Translations under genes and position numbers: made by a program
Notes under the pieces: generated by a model
Told to the model about the DNA's origin: nothing
Databases searched by the model: none
Seen by the model: only the letters and a program-made list of their open reading frames with translations
Assembly (NCBI GenBank): GCA_910587665.1
Contig: CAJUMZ010000016.1
Location: 9,248 to 73,247 of the forward strand
Direction: 5' to 3'
Length of the DNA: 64,000 nucleotides
DNA from: an uncultured Muribaculum sp.
GTDB taxonomy: Bacteria; Bacteroidota; Bacteroidia; Bacteroidales; Muribaculaceae
Shown here: piece after piece, positions 8,269 through 16,904 of the stretch
Layout of the letters: each line of letters begins with the position of its first letter
Numbering within the stretch: the first letter of the stretch is position 1

Positions 8269-8982
8269 TCAGGATTTTAGTTGGTTTATGATATGAAATG
8301 TATCGCATGCCACCAGTGCGGCTGTCTCCGTACGCAGCCGGTTGTCACCGAGCGTTACGGGAATATACCCGCTGTCAAGCGACTCTTTTATCTCTTCAGG
8401 ATCAAAATCTCCCTCCGGTCCGATAAGTATGATGACGCTTTTGCAGCCGGGCTTATACTCTTTTGCAAGAAGTTTCCGCGGTATCGACGGGTCACAGTAG
8501 GCGATAAAACGCATGTCGGCATCAATATCGGTCACTATATGTCTTAACGGAGTCATGGGGTATATCTCGGGCAACTGCGCTTTGAGTGACTGTTTCATTG
8601 CCGATATAGCGATACGCTGCAATCGCTCGATTTTTATTTCTTTTCGCTCGGAATGCCGGCATAGGACAGGTATTATACGGTTGACTCCTATTTCTGTAAG
8701 TTTTTCAGTGAGCCATTCCATCCTATCCATGTTTTTTGTCGGAGCCACTGCAACGGTTATATGGGTTGACCAAGCGGGAGTGACAGCACACCTCTCTTCA
8801 ATAACCACTGAGGCATGGCGCGGATTGTCATCAAGCAGTCGGCAGGTAAACCTGTTGCCTTTTCCGTCAATTACCTCGACAAGCGAGCCGGGGCGTGTGC
8901 GCAACACTTTTATGCAATGTCGTGCTTCGTCTTCAGGCAATTGCAAAGTCTGCTCAATATCGGGCGCATAAAACTGTATCAT
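8269..8982 (-). CDS. rsmE: RsmE, 16S rRNA m3U1498 methyltransferase
   Basis: SAM-dependent methylation of U1498 in the decoding region of 16S rRNA. It has 237 residues, the normal length. The N-terminal PUA-like domain carries DEARHCIKVLR near residue 20. The C-terminal SPOUT knot has IILIGPEGDFDPEEI and VTLGDNRLRTETAAL, the SAM-binding trefoil motifs. It is the sixth gene of the operon that starts upstream of the DUF5106 gene, with six bases between it and the transporter gene. Confidence 0.95.
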   Translation of the reverse strand: MIQFYAPDIEQTLQLPEDEARHCIKVLRTRPGSLVEVIDGKGNRFTCRLLDDNPRHASVVIEERCAVTPAWSTHITVAVAPTKNMDRMEWLTEKLTEIGVNRIIPVLCRHSERKEIKIERLQRIAISAMKQSLKAQLPEIYPMTPLRHIVTDIDADMRFIAYCDPSIPRKLLAKEYKPGCKSVIILIGPEGDFDPEEIKESLDSGYIPVTLGDNRLRTETAALVACDTFHIINQLKS

Positions 8983-8988
8983 ATCATG

Positions 8989-10371
8989 TCAGGCATTTTC
9001 AATAAAACCGTCAGGTGCGCTTTCCACTGTTTTTACCTCTTTGGAGGCATCAGGATGGGTATTGTCTTTGAAAATAATGGCAAAGGCGATAGCCACGACA
9101 AGAGCAAAACCGGAAAATATAAGCCATGTAGTAGTCCAGTCACCAAGAAGATATGACGAGCCGTTTACTTCCTGCCAGGTACAGAAATGGTTTACCACAG
9201 CTCCGGCACATAACGTACCGATGGTTGCACCCATGCCATTTGTCATCAGCATGAAAAGACCTTGTGCCGAAGCCCTGACAGACGGCTCCGTCTCCTTTTC
9301 CACGAACAGGGCACCCGATACATTGAAAAAATCAAATGCCACGCCATAGACTATCATAGACAGGATGAAGAGAATAACGCCAGGCATAGCCGGACCGCCG
9401 ATAGCGAACAAGCCAAAACGGAGCACCCACGCTATAATAGCCGTAAGCATCACACGTTTAATGCCGAACCGACTTAGGCAGAACGGAATCAAGAGTATAC
9501 AGAGAGCCTCGCTAATTTGTGAAAGAGATGTAAGGAGTGTGGCGTTATTTGCCGCAAATGTATCAATATATCCTGCTCCCTTGAATGAGGTGATAAATGG
9601 ACCGGCATATCCGTTAGTGACTTGCAGACACATGCCCAACAAAGTGGAAAAGATGAAGAATACCGCCATTTTTCTAATTTTGAATAACTTAAAGGCATTT
9701 AGTCCAAGCTTCTCGGCAAGACTTCCACCTGAATTACCTTTAGAAAGAGAGCATTTCGGAAGTGTTAGGCAATATAGGCTCAGAATGATACTTAGCGCTC
9801 CGGATACAAAAAGTTGCATATAGGTATATTGGAAGCGGCCGGTATGATTGGACAAAGTGAAAAAGAAATGATTATCATGGGTCCAGGTTGCACAGTTGAC
9901 AAACCACATCGTTGCGATGAAGCCTATAGTACCAAATACACGTATCGGCGGAAACGCTTTTACCGTATCATATCCGTTGGCACGGAGTATTGAAAACGCA
10001 ACCGTATTGCTGAGTGCTATGGTCGGCATATAGAATGCTACGCTAAGTGTATAGAATGTGAGTATGGTCGCTGTCGGGAGATGACCTTCTTGTCCGGCGG
10101 TGTATCCGAGCCACCAGCATCCAAGCATGAATATACCGGCAAGAAGCTGGCAAAGCCCGAGCACTCTTTGCGGTTGAATCCAACGGTCGGCGACGATACC
10201 CATTAGTGTAGGCATGAAAATTGATGCCATACCCTGAATAGCATAGAACCAAGGAATAAGATCGCCCATTCCGACAGTCCCGAGATAATTGCCAATACTT
10301 GTAAGATATGCTCCCCACACGGCAAATTGCAGGAAGTTCATAACTATAAGTCGTGCTTTCAAGTGTTTCAT
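8989..10371 (-). CDS. Nucleoside:H+ symporter, NupG-type MFS permease
   Basis: A 460-residue major facilitator with 12 predicted membrane helices. The N-terminus (LQFAVWGAYLTSIGNYLG, then MGIVADRWIQPQRVLG, the loop 2-3 motif) is characteristic of the nucleoside permease family (NupG/XapB). The likely role is uptake of purine and pyrimidine nucleosides from the gut lumen. The exact substrate cannot be read from sequence. It sits between the bifunctional-nuclease gene and rsmE with gaps of nine and six bases, within one operon. Confidence 0.85.
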   Translation of the reverse strand: MKHLKARLIVMNFLQFAVWGAYLTSIGNYLGTVGMGDLIPWFYAIQGMASIFMPTLMGIVADRWIQPQRVLGLCQLLAGIFMLGCWWLGYTAGQEGHLPTATILTFYTLSVAFYMPTIALSNTVAFSILRANGYDTVKAFPPIRVFGTIGFIATMWFVNCATWTHDNHFFFTLSNHTGRFQYTYMQLFVSGALSIILSLYCLTLPKCSLSKGNSGGSLAEKLGLNAFKLFKIRKMAVFFIFSTLLGMCLQVTNGYAGPFITSFKGAGYIDTFAANNATLLTSLSQISEALCILLIPFCLSRFGIKRVMLTAIIAWVLRFGLFAIGGPAMPGVILFILSMIVYGVAFDFFNVSGALFVEKETEPSVRASAQGLFMLMTNGMGATIGTLCAGAVVNHFCTWQEVNGSSYLLGDWTTTWLIFSGFALVVAIAFAIIFKDNTHPDASKEVKTVESAPDGFIENA

Positions 10372-10380
10372 GATGTTATT

Positions 10381-10992
10381 TTATGATTGTCCCTTTTTCT
10401 TATTTATGATTTCACTTACTTTCGCCGCCTCTTCGTAATTTTCTTGCGATATCAATTTTTCCAGAGTGCGTTCAAGCTCTTCAATGGCATAATTTTCAAG
10501 TTTAGGCTCGTCAGGAGTGTCATCCTCGGTATTCAAGATACGACCTGTGGTGTCATCGTCATCTTCTTCGGGTGATTCTTCAAGAATAAATCCTGTCTCG
10601 TCAAGTATTTCCTTTGTGGTATATATCGCTGCTTTGGTACGTATTGCTATTGCTATGGCATCGGAAGTACGTGCGTCAAGCACTATCGTTCGGTCTTGAT
10701 CGGTGAATGTGATTTCAGACGAGAAAATCCCATCTTCAAATTTATATATGAACACTTCCTGCAGCTTTACACCAAAAGCATGGGCAAAGCTTACAAAAAG
10801 GTCATGGGTCATAGGGCGGGGAGGGATGATGCCTTCAAGGCGTATCGCTATGGACTGGGCTTCCGATGCCCCGATAATGATCGGTATACGGTAAGGACCG
10901 TCGACCTGTGCAAGCACAAGGGCATATGCCCCGGTTTGTATCTGGCTGTAAGAGATGCCGAGCACCCTTAGCTTTACTCTGTCATTTGCCAT
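10381..10992 (-). CDS. Bifunctional nuclease (BFN, DUF151) family protein with UvrB/UvrC motif
   Basis: A 203-residue protein. The first 140 residues are the BFN/DUF151 domain (VKLRVLGISYSQIQTGAYAL, IPIIIGASEAQSIAI, DARTSDAIAIAIRTKAAIY). The C-terminus after an acidic linker (about residues 140-165) is a UvrB/UvrC-type coiled hairpin, LEKLISQENYEEAAKVSEII. In plants a BFN homologue was reported to cleave both RNA and DNA; the bacterial role is uncertain. It is five bases downstream of mnmA. The UVR motif suggests docking to another protein, possibly a repair factor or Clp-type partner. Confidence 0.88.
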   Translation of the reverse strand: MANDRVKLRVLGISYSQIQTGAYALVLAQVDGPYRIPIIIGASEAQSIAIRLEGIIPPRPMTHDLFVSFAHAFGVKLQEVFIYKFEDGIFSSEITFTDQDRTIVLDARTSDAIAIAIRTKAAIYTTKEILDETGFILEESPEEDDDDTTGRILNTEDDTPDEPKLENYAIEELERTLEKLISQENYEEAAKVSEIINKKKGQS

Positions 10993-10997
10993 CTGTG

Positions 10998-12077
10998 CTA
11001 TAATATTATGTTTTGACCCGTTATTATGCCGCTCCCGTAACAGAGATGGGCTTTCTCATCATAGATTACAGCAAACTGTCCGGGAGCAATTCCCTGTATA
11101 CGAGATTCCGATTCGACGAGATACTCACGATCGCCGAGACGGGTCAGCAATCCCGGAATAAACTCCGGCATATGGCGGTTTTTGAATGTGATCTTCACCT
11201 TGTCGCAATTATCAGTCCATGGAGAGCCTGAAATAAAATGCATTTCATCAAGGTGCAGCGTATTGCCATATTGTTTTTCAGTGTTATAGCCTTGACTTAC
11301 GTAGACCACATTGTCATGTACATTCTTTTTCACGACATACCATGGACCGCCGCTTAACCCGAGGCCTTTCCGTTGTCCGATTGTGTGAAACCAGAATCCG
11401 TTGTGCTCTCCAAGCTTACGCCCGGTTTCCAGTTCGATAATCGCACCTTTCTTTGTTCCAAGATGCCTTTTGATAAAATCATTGTAATTTATCTTTCCGA
11501 GGAAGCATATACCCTGACTGTCTTTCCTGTAAGCGTTAGGCATCTTTACATCAATGGCAATCTCCCTGACTTTAGCCTTGGGCAGGCTACCTATAGGAAA
11601 CATAAGATGAGACAATTGCTCGTAACTAATACGGGCAAGGAAATCGGTCTGATCCTTTACCGGGTCAACTGCGGTGGCGAGATATACCGTGCCGTCAATT
11701 GTGTCGGTGGTAGCGTAATGACCGGTCGCGGTCTTGTCAAACTCATGACCCCAGCGCTGTTCAAAAAAACCGAATTTGATCATTTTATTGCACATGATGT
11801 CAGGATTGGGGGTAAGCCCTTCCTTAACCGTTCTCAGTGCATATTCCATTACATTTTCCCAATATTCCTCATGGAGCGACACAACATCAAAAGGACATCC
11901 GTATTTTCGTGCAATATACCTGCACATTTCAATGTCTTCCTCTGCAGAGCAGTCACCCTCACCGTTGTCAAGGCCTATGCGTATGTAAAATAGATGAAGG
12001 TCATGACCCTCTTCTTTCAGGCGGTGTACGACCACCGCGCTGTCAACACCACCTGATATCAGTACAGCTATTTTCAT
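10998..12077 (-). CDS. mnmA: MnmA, tRNA-specific 2-thiouridylase
   Basis: Thiolates U34 of Lys, Glu and Gln tRNAs using ATP and a persulfide relay. It has 359 residues. The ATP pyrophosphatase loop LISGGVDSAVV is at residues 6-16. The catalytic cysteine pair is C96 (in NPDIMCNKMIKF) and C191 (in DSQGICFLGKI). The C-terminal barrel follows. It lies 23 bases after doxX in the minus-strand operon. The identification is firm, although Bacteroidales often carry two MnmA paralogues, so which one this is cannot be said. Confidence 0.94.
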   Translation of the reverse strand: MKIAVLISGGVDSAVVVHRLKEEGHDLHLFYIRIGLDNGEGDCSAEEDIEMCRYIARKYGCPFDVVSLHEEYWENVMEYALRTVKEGLTPNPDIMCNKMIKFGFFEQRWGHEFDKTATGHYATTDTIDGTVYLATAVDPVKDQTDFLARISYEQLSHLMFPIGSLPKAKVREIAIDVKMPNAYRKDSQGICFLGKINYNDFIKRHLGTKKGAIIELETGRKLGEHNGFWFHTIGQRKGLGLSGGPWYVVKKNVHDNVVYVSQGYNTEKQYGNTLHLDEMHFISGSPWTDNCDKVKITFKNRHMPEFIPGLLTRLGDREYLVESESRIQGIAPGQFAVIYDEKAHLCYGSGIITGQNIIL

Positions 12078-12100
12078 TACAACATATGTTATTAAACCCT

Positions 12101-12607
12101 CTAAACTTCTTCAAGCTCTTCGGTCTCAGTCTCGTCTTTACCGCGTTTTGATATAATAAACAGCGAGATGAAGTAGTCGAGCGATATTTTGCCTGGACCG
12201 GCAATAATGAGGAAGAGGTATATGCCTATAAACATAAGCGGAAGATATCCCGGCTGTGTACTTGAAATTGAATAGGCAAATGTGTCGGGCAAAAGCTCAT
12301 GCAATATATGATATTCGGCAATAATCATGGAAATGACAGGCGGCAATACCGACAGTCGCGTAAGAAATCCTACCATGATGAAAAGCGAGCATACCAATTC
12401 GATAATGATCATGATGATAAGCGATGTCTCATTCCCGAGTCCGAGAACGGAAGGGAAAGTGAAGCGCAGTGTCGAAAAATTGATAAGATGCCTGATACCA
12501 AACTGCATGAACATTATACCGACAAACAACCTTAAGAACAATCTGGCAAGATTGCTATAAGTGTAGCCTGTGCACCGCAGGAAAAGATTTTCAAAAAATA
12601 GTTTCAT
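12101..12607 (-). CDS. DoxX family membrane protein
   Basis: A 168-residue inner-membrane protein with four predicted helices, opening LARLFLRLFVGIMFMQFGI, the DoxX family start. The C-terminal tail is acidic (ETETEELEEV). DoxX proteins are poorly understood; some are linked to thiosulfate oxidation or to redox stress in other bacteria. It lies four bases downstream of the thioredoxin-like DUF5106 gene, so a redox role is a reasonable but unproven inference. Confidence 0.8.
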   Translation of the reverse strand: MKLFFENLFLRCTGYTYSNLARLFLRLFVGIMFMQFGIRHLINFSTLRFTFPSVLGLGNETSLIIMIIIELVCSLFIMVGFLTRLSVLPPVISMIIAEYHILHELLPDTFAYSISSTQPGYLPLMFIGIYLFLIIAGPGKISLDYFISLFIISKRGKDETETEELEEV

Positions 12608-12611
12608 GAGC

Positions 12612-13511
12612 TTACTGTTGCTTCTGTTGTTCTTTATAAATTGACGCCGCCATGGACAAAACTTGATTTACATTCATGTCGCGCAACAATATTTTGCGAT
12701 CTTTGTCAAGCAGATACATTGCCGGGAGATTGCGTGAATCTATAGTTCTACCTATTTCGCTTGACGTGCCGACTTCCCATTCATATGGAAATTTCTCCAC
12801 TGATTTCTTCCATTTCTCATCAGGAGTTCCTGTGTAAATGTCCACGATTTTAAGTGTCCCGTTTTTTGAAAGGGCGTTTACCGCAAAGTCCGTTTCCATT
12901 CGTAGCGAAATCATGTCGCAATCCTTACAGCCCTCACCATGAATATACAGTAGCGTAAATTCTCCCGGCTGATCATAAAGCTGATGGACAGCTCCATGGC
13001 GGGTATTGTAGGTGAGTGGCGACACCGTCGACCCGACTTGCGATCCGTTAAGCATCTTCACCTGTTCGAGGTAATATGCCTTGTCTTTTGATGACACTTT
13101 TTTATTTGACAATGCAGCTTTGGTAAACAGCATATATTGTTCATCCGCCCAAAAAGGCGCGTCGGGTGAAAACAGGTATTTTTCTGCCGCTTTTACGATC
13201 TTTAGGGTAGACTTGGCATCATTTTTATAACGGGAAGTCAGATTGGTAATGGACTTTTTGACACTGTCAGCACCTGCATACGGAATAAATGACACATAGT
13301 CAGCAAACGCCTCATTAAATGACGTTGTGTCATTCAATAGCTTTTTCATGTCAGCCTTATCCCAGAACCTCATCAGGATGTAGCTTGTCTTTTCCTGAAG
13401 TGTCGCAAGGGAATCCGGCGCAGTAGGATACTCGAAATGGGTCTTGGTCTGCGACATAAGCGTCACCGATCCGATAACCGTAAGTATTGTCGAGATAAGT
13501 ATTTTCTTCAT
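12612..13511 (-). CDS. DUF5106 / thioredoxin-fold exported protein
   Basis: A secreted or periplasmic protein of 299 residues from the ATG at 13511. The signal peptide MKKILISTILTVIGSVTLMS is followed by an all-helical DUF5106-type region (to about 190). A thioredoxin-like domain then carries CKDC in a GEGCKDCDMISL context and a cis-proline-type RNLPAMYLLDKD. The start at 13511 is chosen because a complete promoter (13543-13573) would begin the transcript near 13536, inside any longer version. First gene of a seven-gene operon. Likely a disulfide oxidoreductase of the envelope; the substrate is unknown. Confidence 0.8.
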   Translation of the reverse strand: MKKILISTILTVIGSVTLMSQTKTHFEYPTAPDSLATLQEKTSYILMRFWDKADMKKLLNDTTSFNEAFADYVSFIPYAGADSVKKSITNLTSRYKNDAKSTLKIVKAAEKYLFSPDAPFWADEQYMLFTKAALSNKKVSSKDKAYYLEQVKMLNGSQVGSTVSPLTYNTRHGAVHQLYDQPGEFTLLYIHGEGCKDCDMISLRMETDFAVNALSKNGTLKIVDIYTGTPDEKWKKSVEKFPYEWEVGTSSEIGRTIDSRNLPAMYLLDKDRKILLRDMNVNQVLSMAASIYKEQQKQQ

Positions 13512-13542
13512 ATCGGGATGCGTTGGCATAATTTTTGACAAA

Positions 13543-13573
13543 CAAAGTTAACAAATGACCGCGTTAGTACAAA
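13543..13573 (-). promoter_or_regulatory. Promoter for the DUF5106-doxX-mnmA-BFN-nupG-rsmE-kdsA operon
   Basis: On the minus strand TTTG (13573-13570), 19 bp, then a perfect TAACTTTG (13550-13543). This is a textbook Bacteroides promoter. The following seven genes have gaps of 4-23 bases and no terminator visible between them. Confidence 0.8.
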
Positions 13574-13642
13574 ATAATTAATCAACATTATGGCGGTTGA
13601 AAGTGTTAGAAAAATAAAGTAAATATTAATTTATATCATCTT

Positions 13643-16231
13643 ATGAATTTCAATAACTTCACGATTAAATCGCAAGAGGCGATTCAGAAAGCGGTTGAGA
13701 TCACCAAAGGATCGGGAAACCAGGCTATAGAGCCGGTGCATATCCTTAAAGGATTGATGACCGAGGGCGATTCGCTTATGCAATTTATATTCCAAAAGGT
13801 CGGGGCAAATGTCGGTGCCGTCACGGCATCGGTTGACCGGGCCATTGCGTCGGAGCCAAAGGTTTCGGGTGGTGAACCGTATTTGAGCCGTACATCCAAC
13901 GATGTGCTACAAAAGGCGCTTGACATTGCAAAAAAACAGGGTGACCAGTATGTGACTCTTGAGGCCATACTGCTTGCCGTGTTTAATGTAAAAAGCTCGG
14001 CTTCTCAAATTTTAAAAGATGCCGGCTTGACCGAGCATGAGCTTGCGGCTGCAATAGAGGAGTTGCGTAAAGGCAAAAAGGCTACCGATCAAAGTGCGGA
14101 AGACACCTACAATGCACTCAGCAAGTATGCTATAAATCTAAATGAACGCGCGCGATCCGGCAAACTTGACCCTGTTATAGGCAGGGATGACGAGATACGC
14201 CGTGTGCTTCAGATACTCAGCCGCCGTACAAAAAACAACCCGATGCTTATCGGTGAACCGGGAACCGGAAAAACTGCGATTGCCGAAGGTCTTGCCCACC
14301 GAATAGTGAGGGGTGACGTGCCGGAAAATCTGAAGAACAAGCAGATATATTCACTTGATATGGGTGCTCTCGTAGCCGGGGCAAAATATAAGGGCGAGTT
14401 TGAGGAACGACTGAAAGCCATCGTCAACGAAGTGACACAGGCCGACGGTGACATTATCCTGTTTATAGATGAGATACACACTCTTGTCGGTGCAGGAAAA
14501 GGCGAGGGCGCAATGGACGCAGCCAATATACTTAAGCCTGCCCTTGCAAGAGGTGAGCTACGCAGTATCGGAGCCACTACACTTGACGAGTATCAGAAAT
14601 ATTTTGAAAAGGATAAGGCCCTTGAACGTCGATTCCAGAAAGTCATGGTAAATGAGCCTGACGAAATGAGTGCCATCTCGATTCTGCGTGGCTTGAAAGA
14701 GCGTTACGAAAATCATCATCAGGTGCGTATACGTGACGAGGCTATTATTGCCGCCGTTCAATTGTCGGAACGTTATATCACTGACCGTTTCCTTCCCGAC
14801 AAGGCTATCGACCTTGTGGATGAAGCTGCGTCAAAATTGCGACTTGAGCGTGACAGTGTGCCTCAGGCTCTTGACGAGATAACACGTAAGATAGCACAGC
14901 TTGAGATCGAGCGTGAAGCGATAAAGCGTGAAGGAGACAATGTCAAGATTAAGGATCTTGAAAAAGAACTTGCCGATCTTCGCGATGTAGAAAAGGATTT
15001 CAAGGCTAAATGGCAGTCACAGAAAGAGCTTATCAATAAGATACAGCAGAATAAGATTGACATTGAGCAGCTTAACTTTGAAGCTGACAAGGCTGAACGC
15101 GAAGGCGATTATGCAAAGGTTGCCGAAATACGCTACTCCAAGGTTCAGGAAAAAGAGAAAGAAAACGAACGCATACAGGTACAGCTTAAAGAGATGCAGG
15201 GCGACAAGTCGCTTATCAAGGAGGAGGTTGACGCTGACGATATAGCGGATGTCGTGTCAAGATGGACAGGTATTCCTGTAAGCAAGATGGTGCAGAGCGA
15301 GAAAGAAAAACTGCTTCATCTTGAAGAAGAACTACACCGACGTGTGGTTGGACAGGAAGAAGCCATTGCTGCCATTGCCGACGCTGTGCGCCGCAGCCGC
15401 GCCGGGCTTAATGACCCGCGCCGCCCCATCGGTTCGTTTATTTTCCTTGGTACGACCGGTGTCGGTAAGACCGAGCTTGCCAAAGCTTTGGCAGAGTATC
15501 TTTTCGACGACGAGAATATGATGACGCGTATCGACATGAGCGAGTATCAGGAAAAGTATACCGTAAGCCGCCTTGTCGGAGCGCCTCCGGGATATGTAGG
15601 CTACGATGAGGGTGGTCAACTCACAGAGGCGGTACGTCGCAAGCCATATTCTGTCGTACTGTTCGACGAAATAGAGAAGGCTCATCCCGATGTATTCAAT
15701 ATCCTTCTTCAGGTGCTTGATGACGGACGACTTACCGATAACAAGGGCCGTCTGGTAAACTTCAAGAATACAATCATAATCATGACTTCCAATATGGGGT
15801 CGCAGGTGATCCGTGAGAATTTCGCGAATATAACCGATGACAATCACTCGGAAGTGGTTGAAAAGACTAAGGAACAGGTGCTTGATATGCTAAAACAGAC
15901 AATTCGCCCGGAATTCCTTAACCGTATTGACGAGATCATAATGTTCACGCCGCTTAACGAGCGTGAGATTGAGGAGATTGTAGGCATACAGGTAAACGGA
16001 ATAAAGCGCATGCTTGCCAAAAACGGTGTTGTGCTTGATGTTACACCTGCCGCGCTCAGCTATCTTGCCAAGGAGGGCTATAATCCTGAGTTTGGAGCTC
16101 GCCCTGTAAAGCGTGTCATTCAGCGTATGGTGCTTAACCGCCTGTCAAAGGACATCCTTGCTCAGAAAGTGGATCGTGAACATCCGATCATAATTGATGT
16201 CAAAGACGATGAACTGATATTTAAAAACTAA
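13643..16231 (+). CDS. clpB: ClpB disaggregase
   Basis: Hexameric AAA+ chaperone that rescues aggregated proteins with DnaK. It has 862 residues, full length. An N-terminal Clp domain runs to about residue 145. The first ATPase has GEPGTGKTAIAEG and IILFIDEIHTLVGAG. A long coiled coil (about 400-530) is the ClpB/Hsp104 middle domain that sets it apart from ClpA and ClpC. The second ATPase has GTTGVGKTELAKAL and VVLFDEIEKAHPDVF. It is monocistronic and followed by a hairpin. No recognisable TAnnTTTG box sits in the 100 bases before it, so stress regulation may use another element. Confidence 0.97.
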   Translation: MNFNNFTIKSQEAIQKAVEITKGSGNQAIEPVHILKGLMTEGDSLMQFIFQKVGANVGAVTASVDRAIASEPKVSGGEPYLSRTSNDVLQKALDIAKKQGDQYVTLEAILLAVFNVKSSASQILKDAGLTEHELAAAIEELRKGKKATDQSAEDTYNALSKYAINLNERARSGKLDPVIGRDDEIRRVLQILSRRTKNNPMLIGEPGTGKTAIAEGLAHRIVRGDVPENLKNKQIYSLDMGALVAGAKYKGEFEERLKAIVNEVTQADGDIILFIDEIHTLVGAGKGEGAMDAANILKPALARGELRSIGATTLDEYQKYFEKDKALERRFQKVMVNEPDEMSAISILRGLKERYENHHQVRIRDEAIIAAVQLSERYITDRFLPDKAIDLVDEAASKLRLERDSVPQALDEITRKIAQLEIEREAIKREGDNVKIKDLEKELADLRDVEKDFKAKWQSQKELINKIQQNKIDIEQLNFEADKAEREGDYAKVAEIRYSKVQEKEKENERIQVQLKEMQGDKSLIKEEVDADDIADVVSRWTGIPVSKMVQSEKEKLLHLEEELHRRVVGQEEAIAAIADAVRRSRAGLNDPRRPIGSFIFLGTTGVGKTELAKALAEYLFDDENMMTRIDMSEYQEKYTVSRLVGAPPGYVGYDEGGQLTEAVRRKPYSVVLFDEIEKAHPDVFNILLQVLDDGRLTDNKGRLVNFKNTIIIMTSNMGSQVIRENFANITDDNHSEVVEKTKEQVLDMLKQTIRPEFLNRIDEIIMFTPLNEREIEEIVGIQVNGIKRMLAKNGVVLDVTPAALSYLAKEGYNPEFGARPVKRVIQRMVLNRLSKDILAQKVDREHPIIIDVKDDELIFKN

Positions 16232-16242
16232 TTTATAAACGC

Positions 16243-16285
16243 GATATGTGCCCGTCTTGCGGGGCGGGTACATATCAATTTTAAT
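16243..16285 (+). terminator. Terminator after clpB
   Basis: GATATGTGCCCGTC at 16243-16256 pairs with 16263-16276 (14 bp including G-T pairs), followed by an AT-rich run with several Ts. Confidence 0.6.
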
Positions 16286-16294
16286 CTATTTATT

Positions 16295-16765
16295 ATGAAA
16301 CGATTACTTTATTTGTTGTTTGCATTACCATTGTTTTTTGTTGCATGTAGCGATGATGACGATCTGCCAAGCTTCCAGCTGCAAATCGACATGAAAGGTC
16401 AGACTGAAATTACCGACAAGGGAGTTGTCGTAGTCCCTCAAGGCACTCCGTTTACAATCGAATCCATAAAGGCGGTAAATCCCTCGGTAAAAGATCTTGC
16501 ACTCGGCGGTGCTACCTATTATTGGGATTATGTATTTCAGGGAAGTAATATTGTATCCCCGTTCGGTATGGTTTTCGACACGGAGAATCTTCCTCTCGGA
16601 TCTCATCTCCTTCAGATTTACATCCCGGTACTGGCTGTGAATTACAGTCCGGCAGAGGCGGTGGTCTCCTACACTATAAAAATTGTAGAGCCGCTTGAAG
16701 AGGGCGAACCGACACCCGACACTCCCGAATCGCAGACCGTAACCCCGCAAATAGGGTCAAAGTAG
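16295..16765 (+). CDS. Lipoprotein, probably surface-exposed, unknown function
   Basis: A 156-residue lipoprotein. The signal peptide MKRLLYLLFALPLFFVAC gives lipidated Cys18, followed by SDDDD, the acidic export signal that in Bacteroides directs lipoproteins to the cell surface. The mature part looks like a beta-rich Ig-like domain (VVPQGTPFTIESIKAVNP, then a predicted strand-rich region), ending in a Pro/Thr/Glu-rich tail. I do not recognise the family. It is flanked by terminators on both sides, so it is expressed alone. Confidence 0.7.
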   Translation: MKRLLYLLFALPLFFVACSDDDDLPSFQLQIDMKGQTEITDKGVVVVPQGTPFTIESIKAVNPSVKDLALGGATYYWDYVFQGSNIVSPFGMVFDTENLPLGSHLLQIYIPVLAVNYSPAEAVVSYTIKIVEPLEEGEPTPDTPESQTVTPQIGSK

Positions 16766-16787
16766 TTCTGTCGTATTAACTTTTATC

Positions 16788-16822
16788 GGATGCAAGGGTA
16801 AAATGCTCTTGCATCCTTTTTA
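16788..16822 (+). terminator. Terminator after the lipoprotein gene
   Basis: GGATGCAAG (16788-16796) pairs with CTTGCATCC (16808-16816), then TTTTTAT. Confidence 0.85.
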
Positions 16823-16849
16823 TATCAGTATGCTTTGACTGCATAAAAC

Positions 16850-16884
16850 TTAAAAAGCCGGACAACGTAATGTCATCCGGCTTT
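16850..16884 (-). terminator. Terminator of the etfB-etfA-acyl-CoA dehydrogenase operon
   Basis: On the minus strand AAAGCCGGA (16884-16876) pairs with TCCGGCTTT (16862-16854) and continues into a T run. It converges with the plus-strand terminator just before it. Confidence 0.8.
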
Positions 16885-16904
16885 CTATAAAATTTGAGAT
16901 ATAA

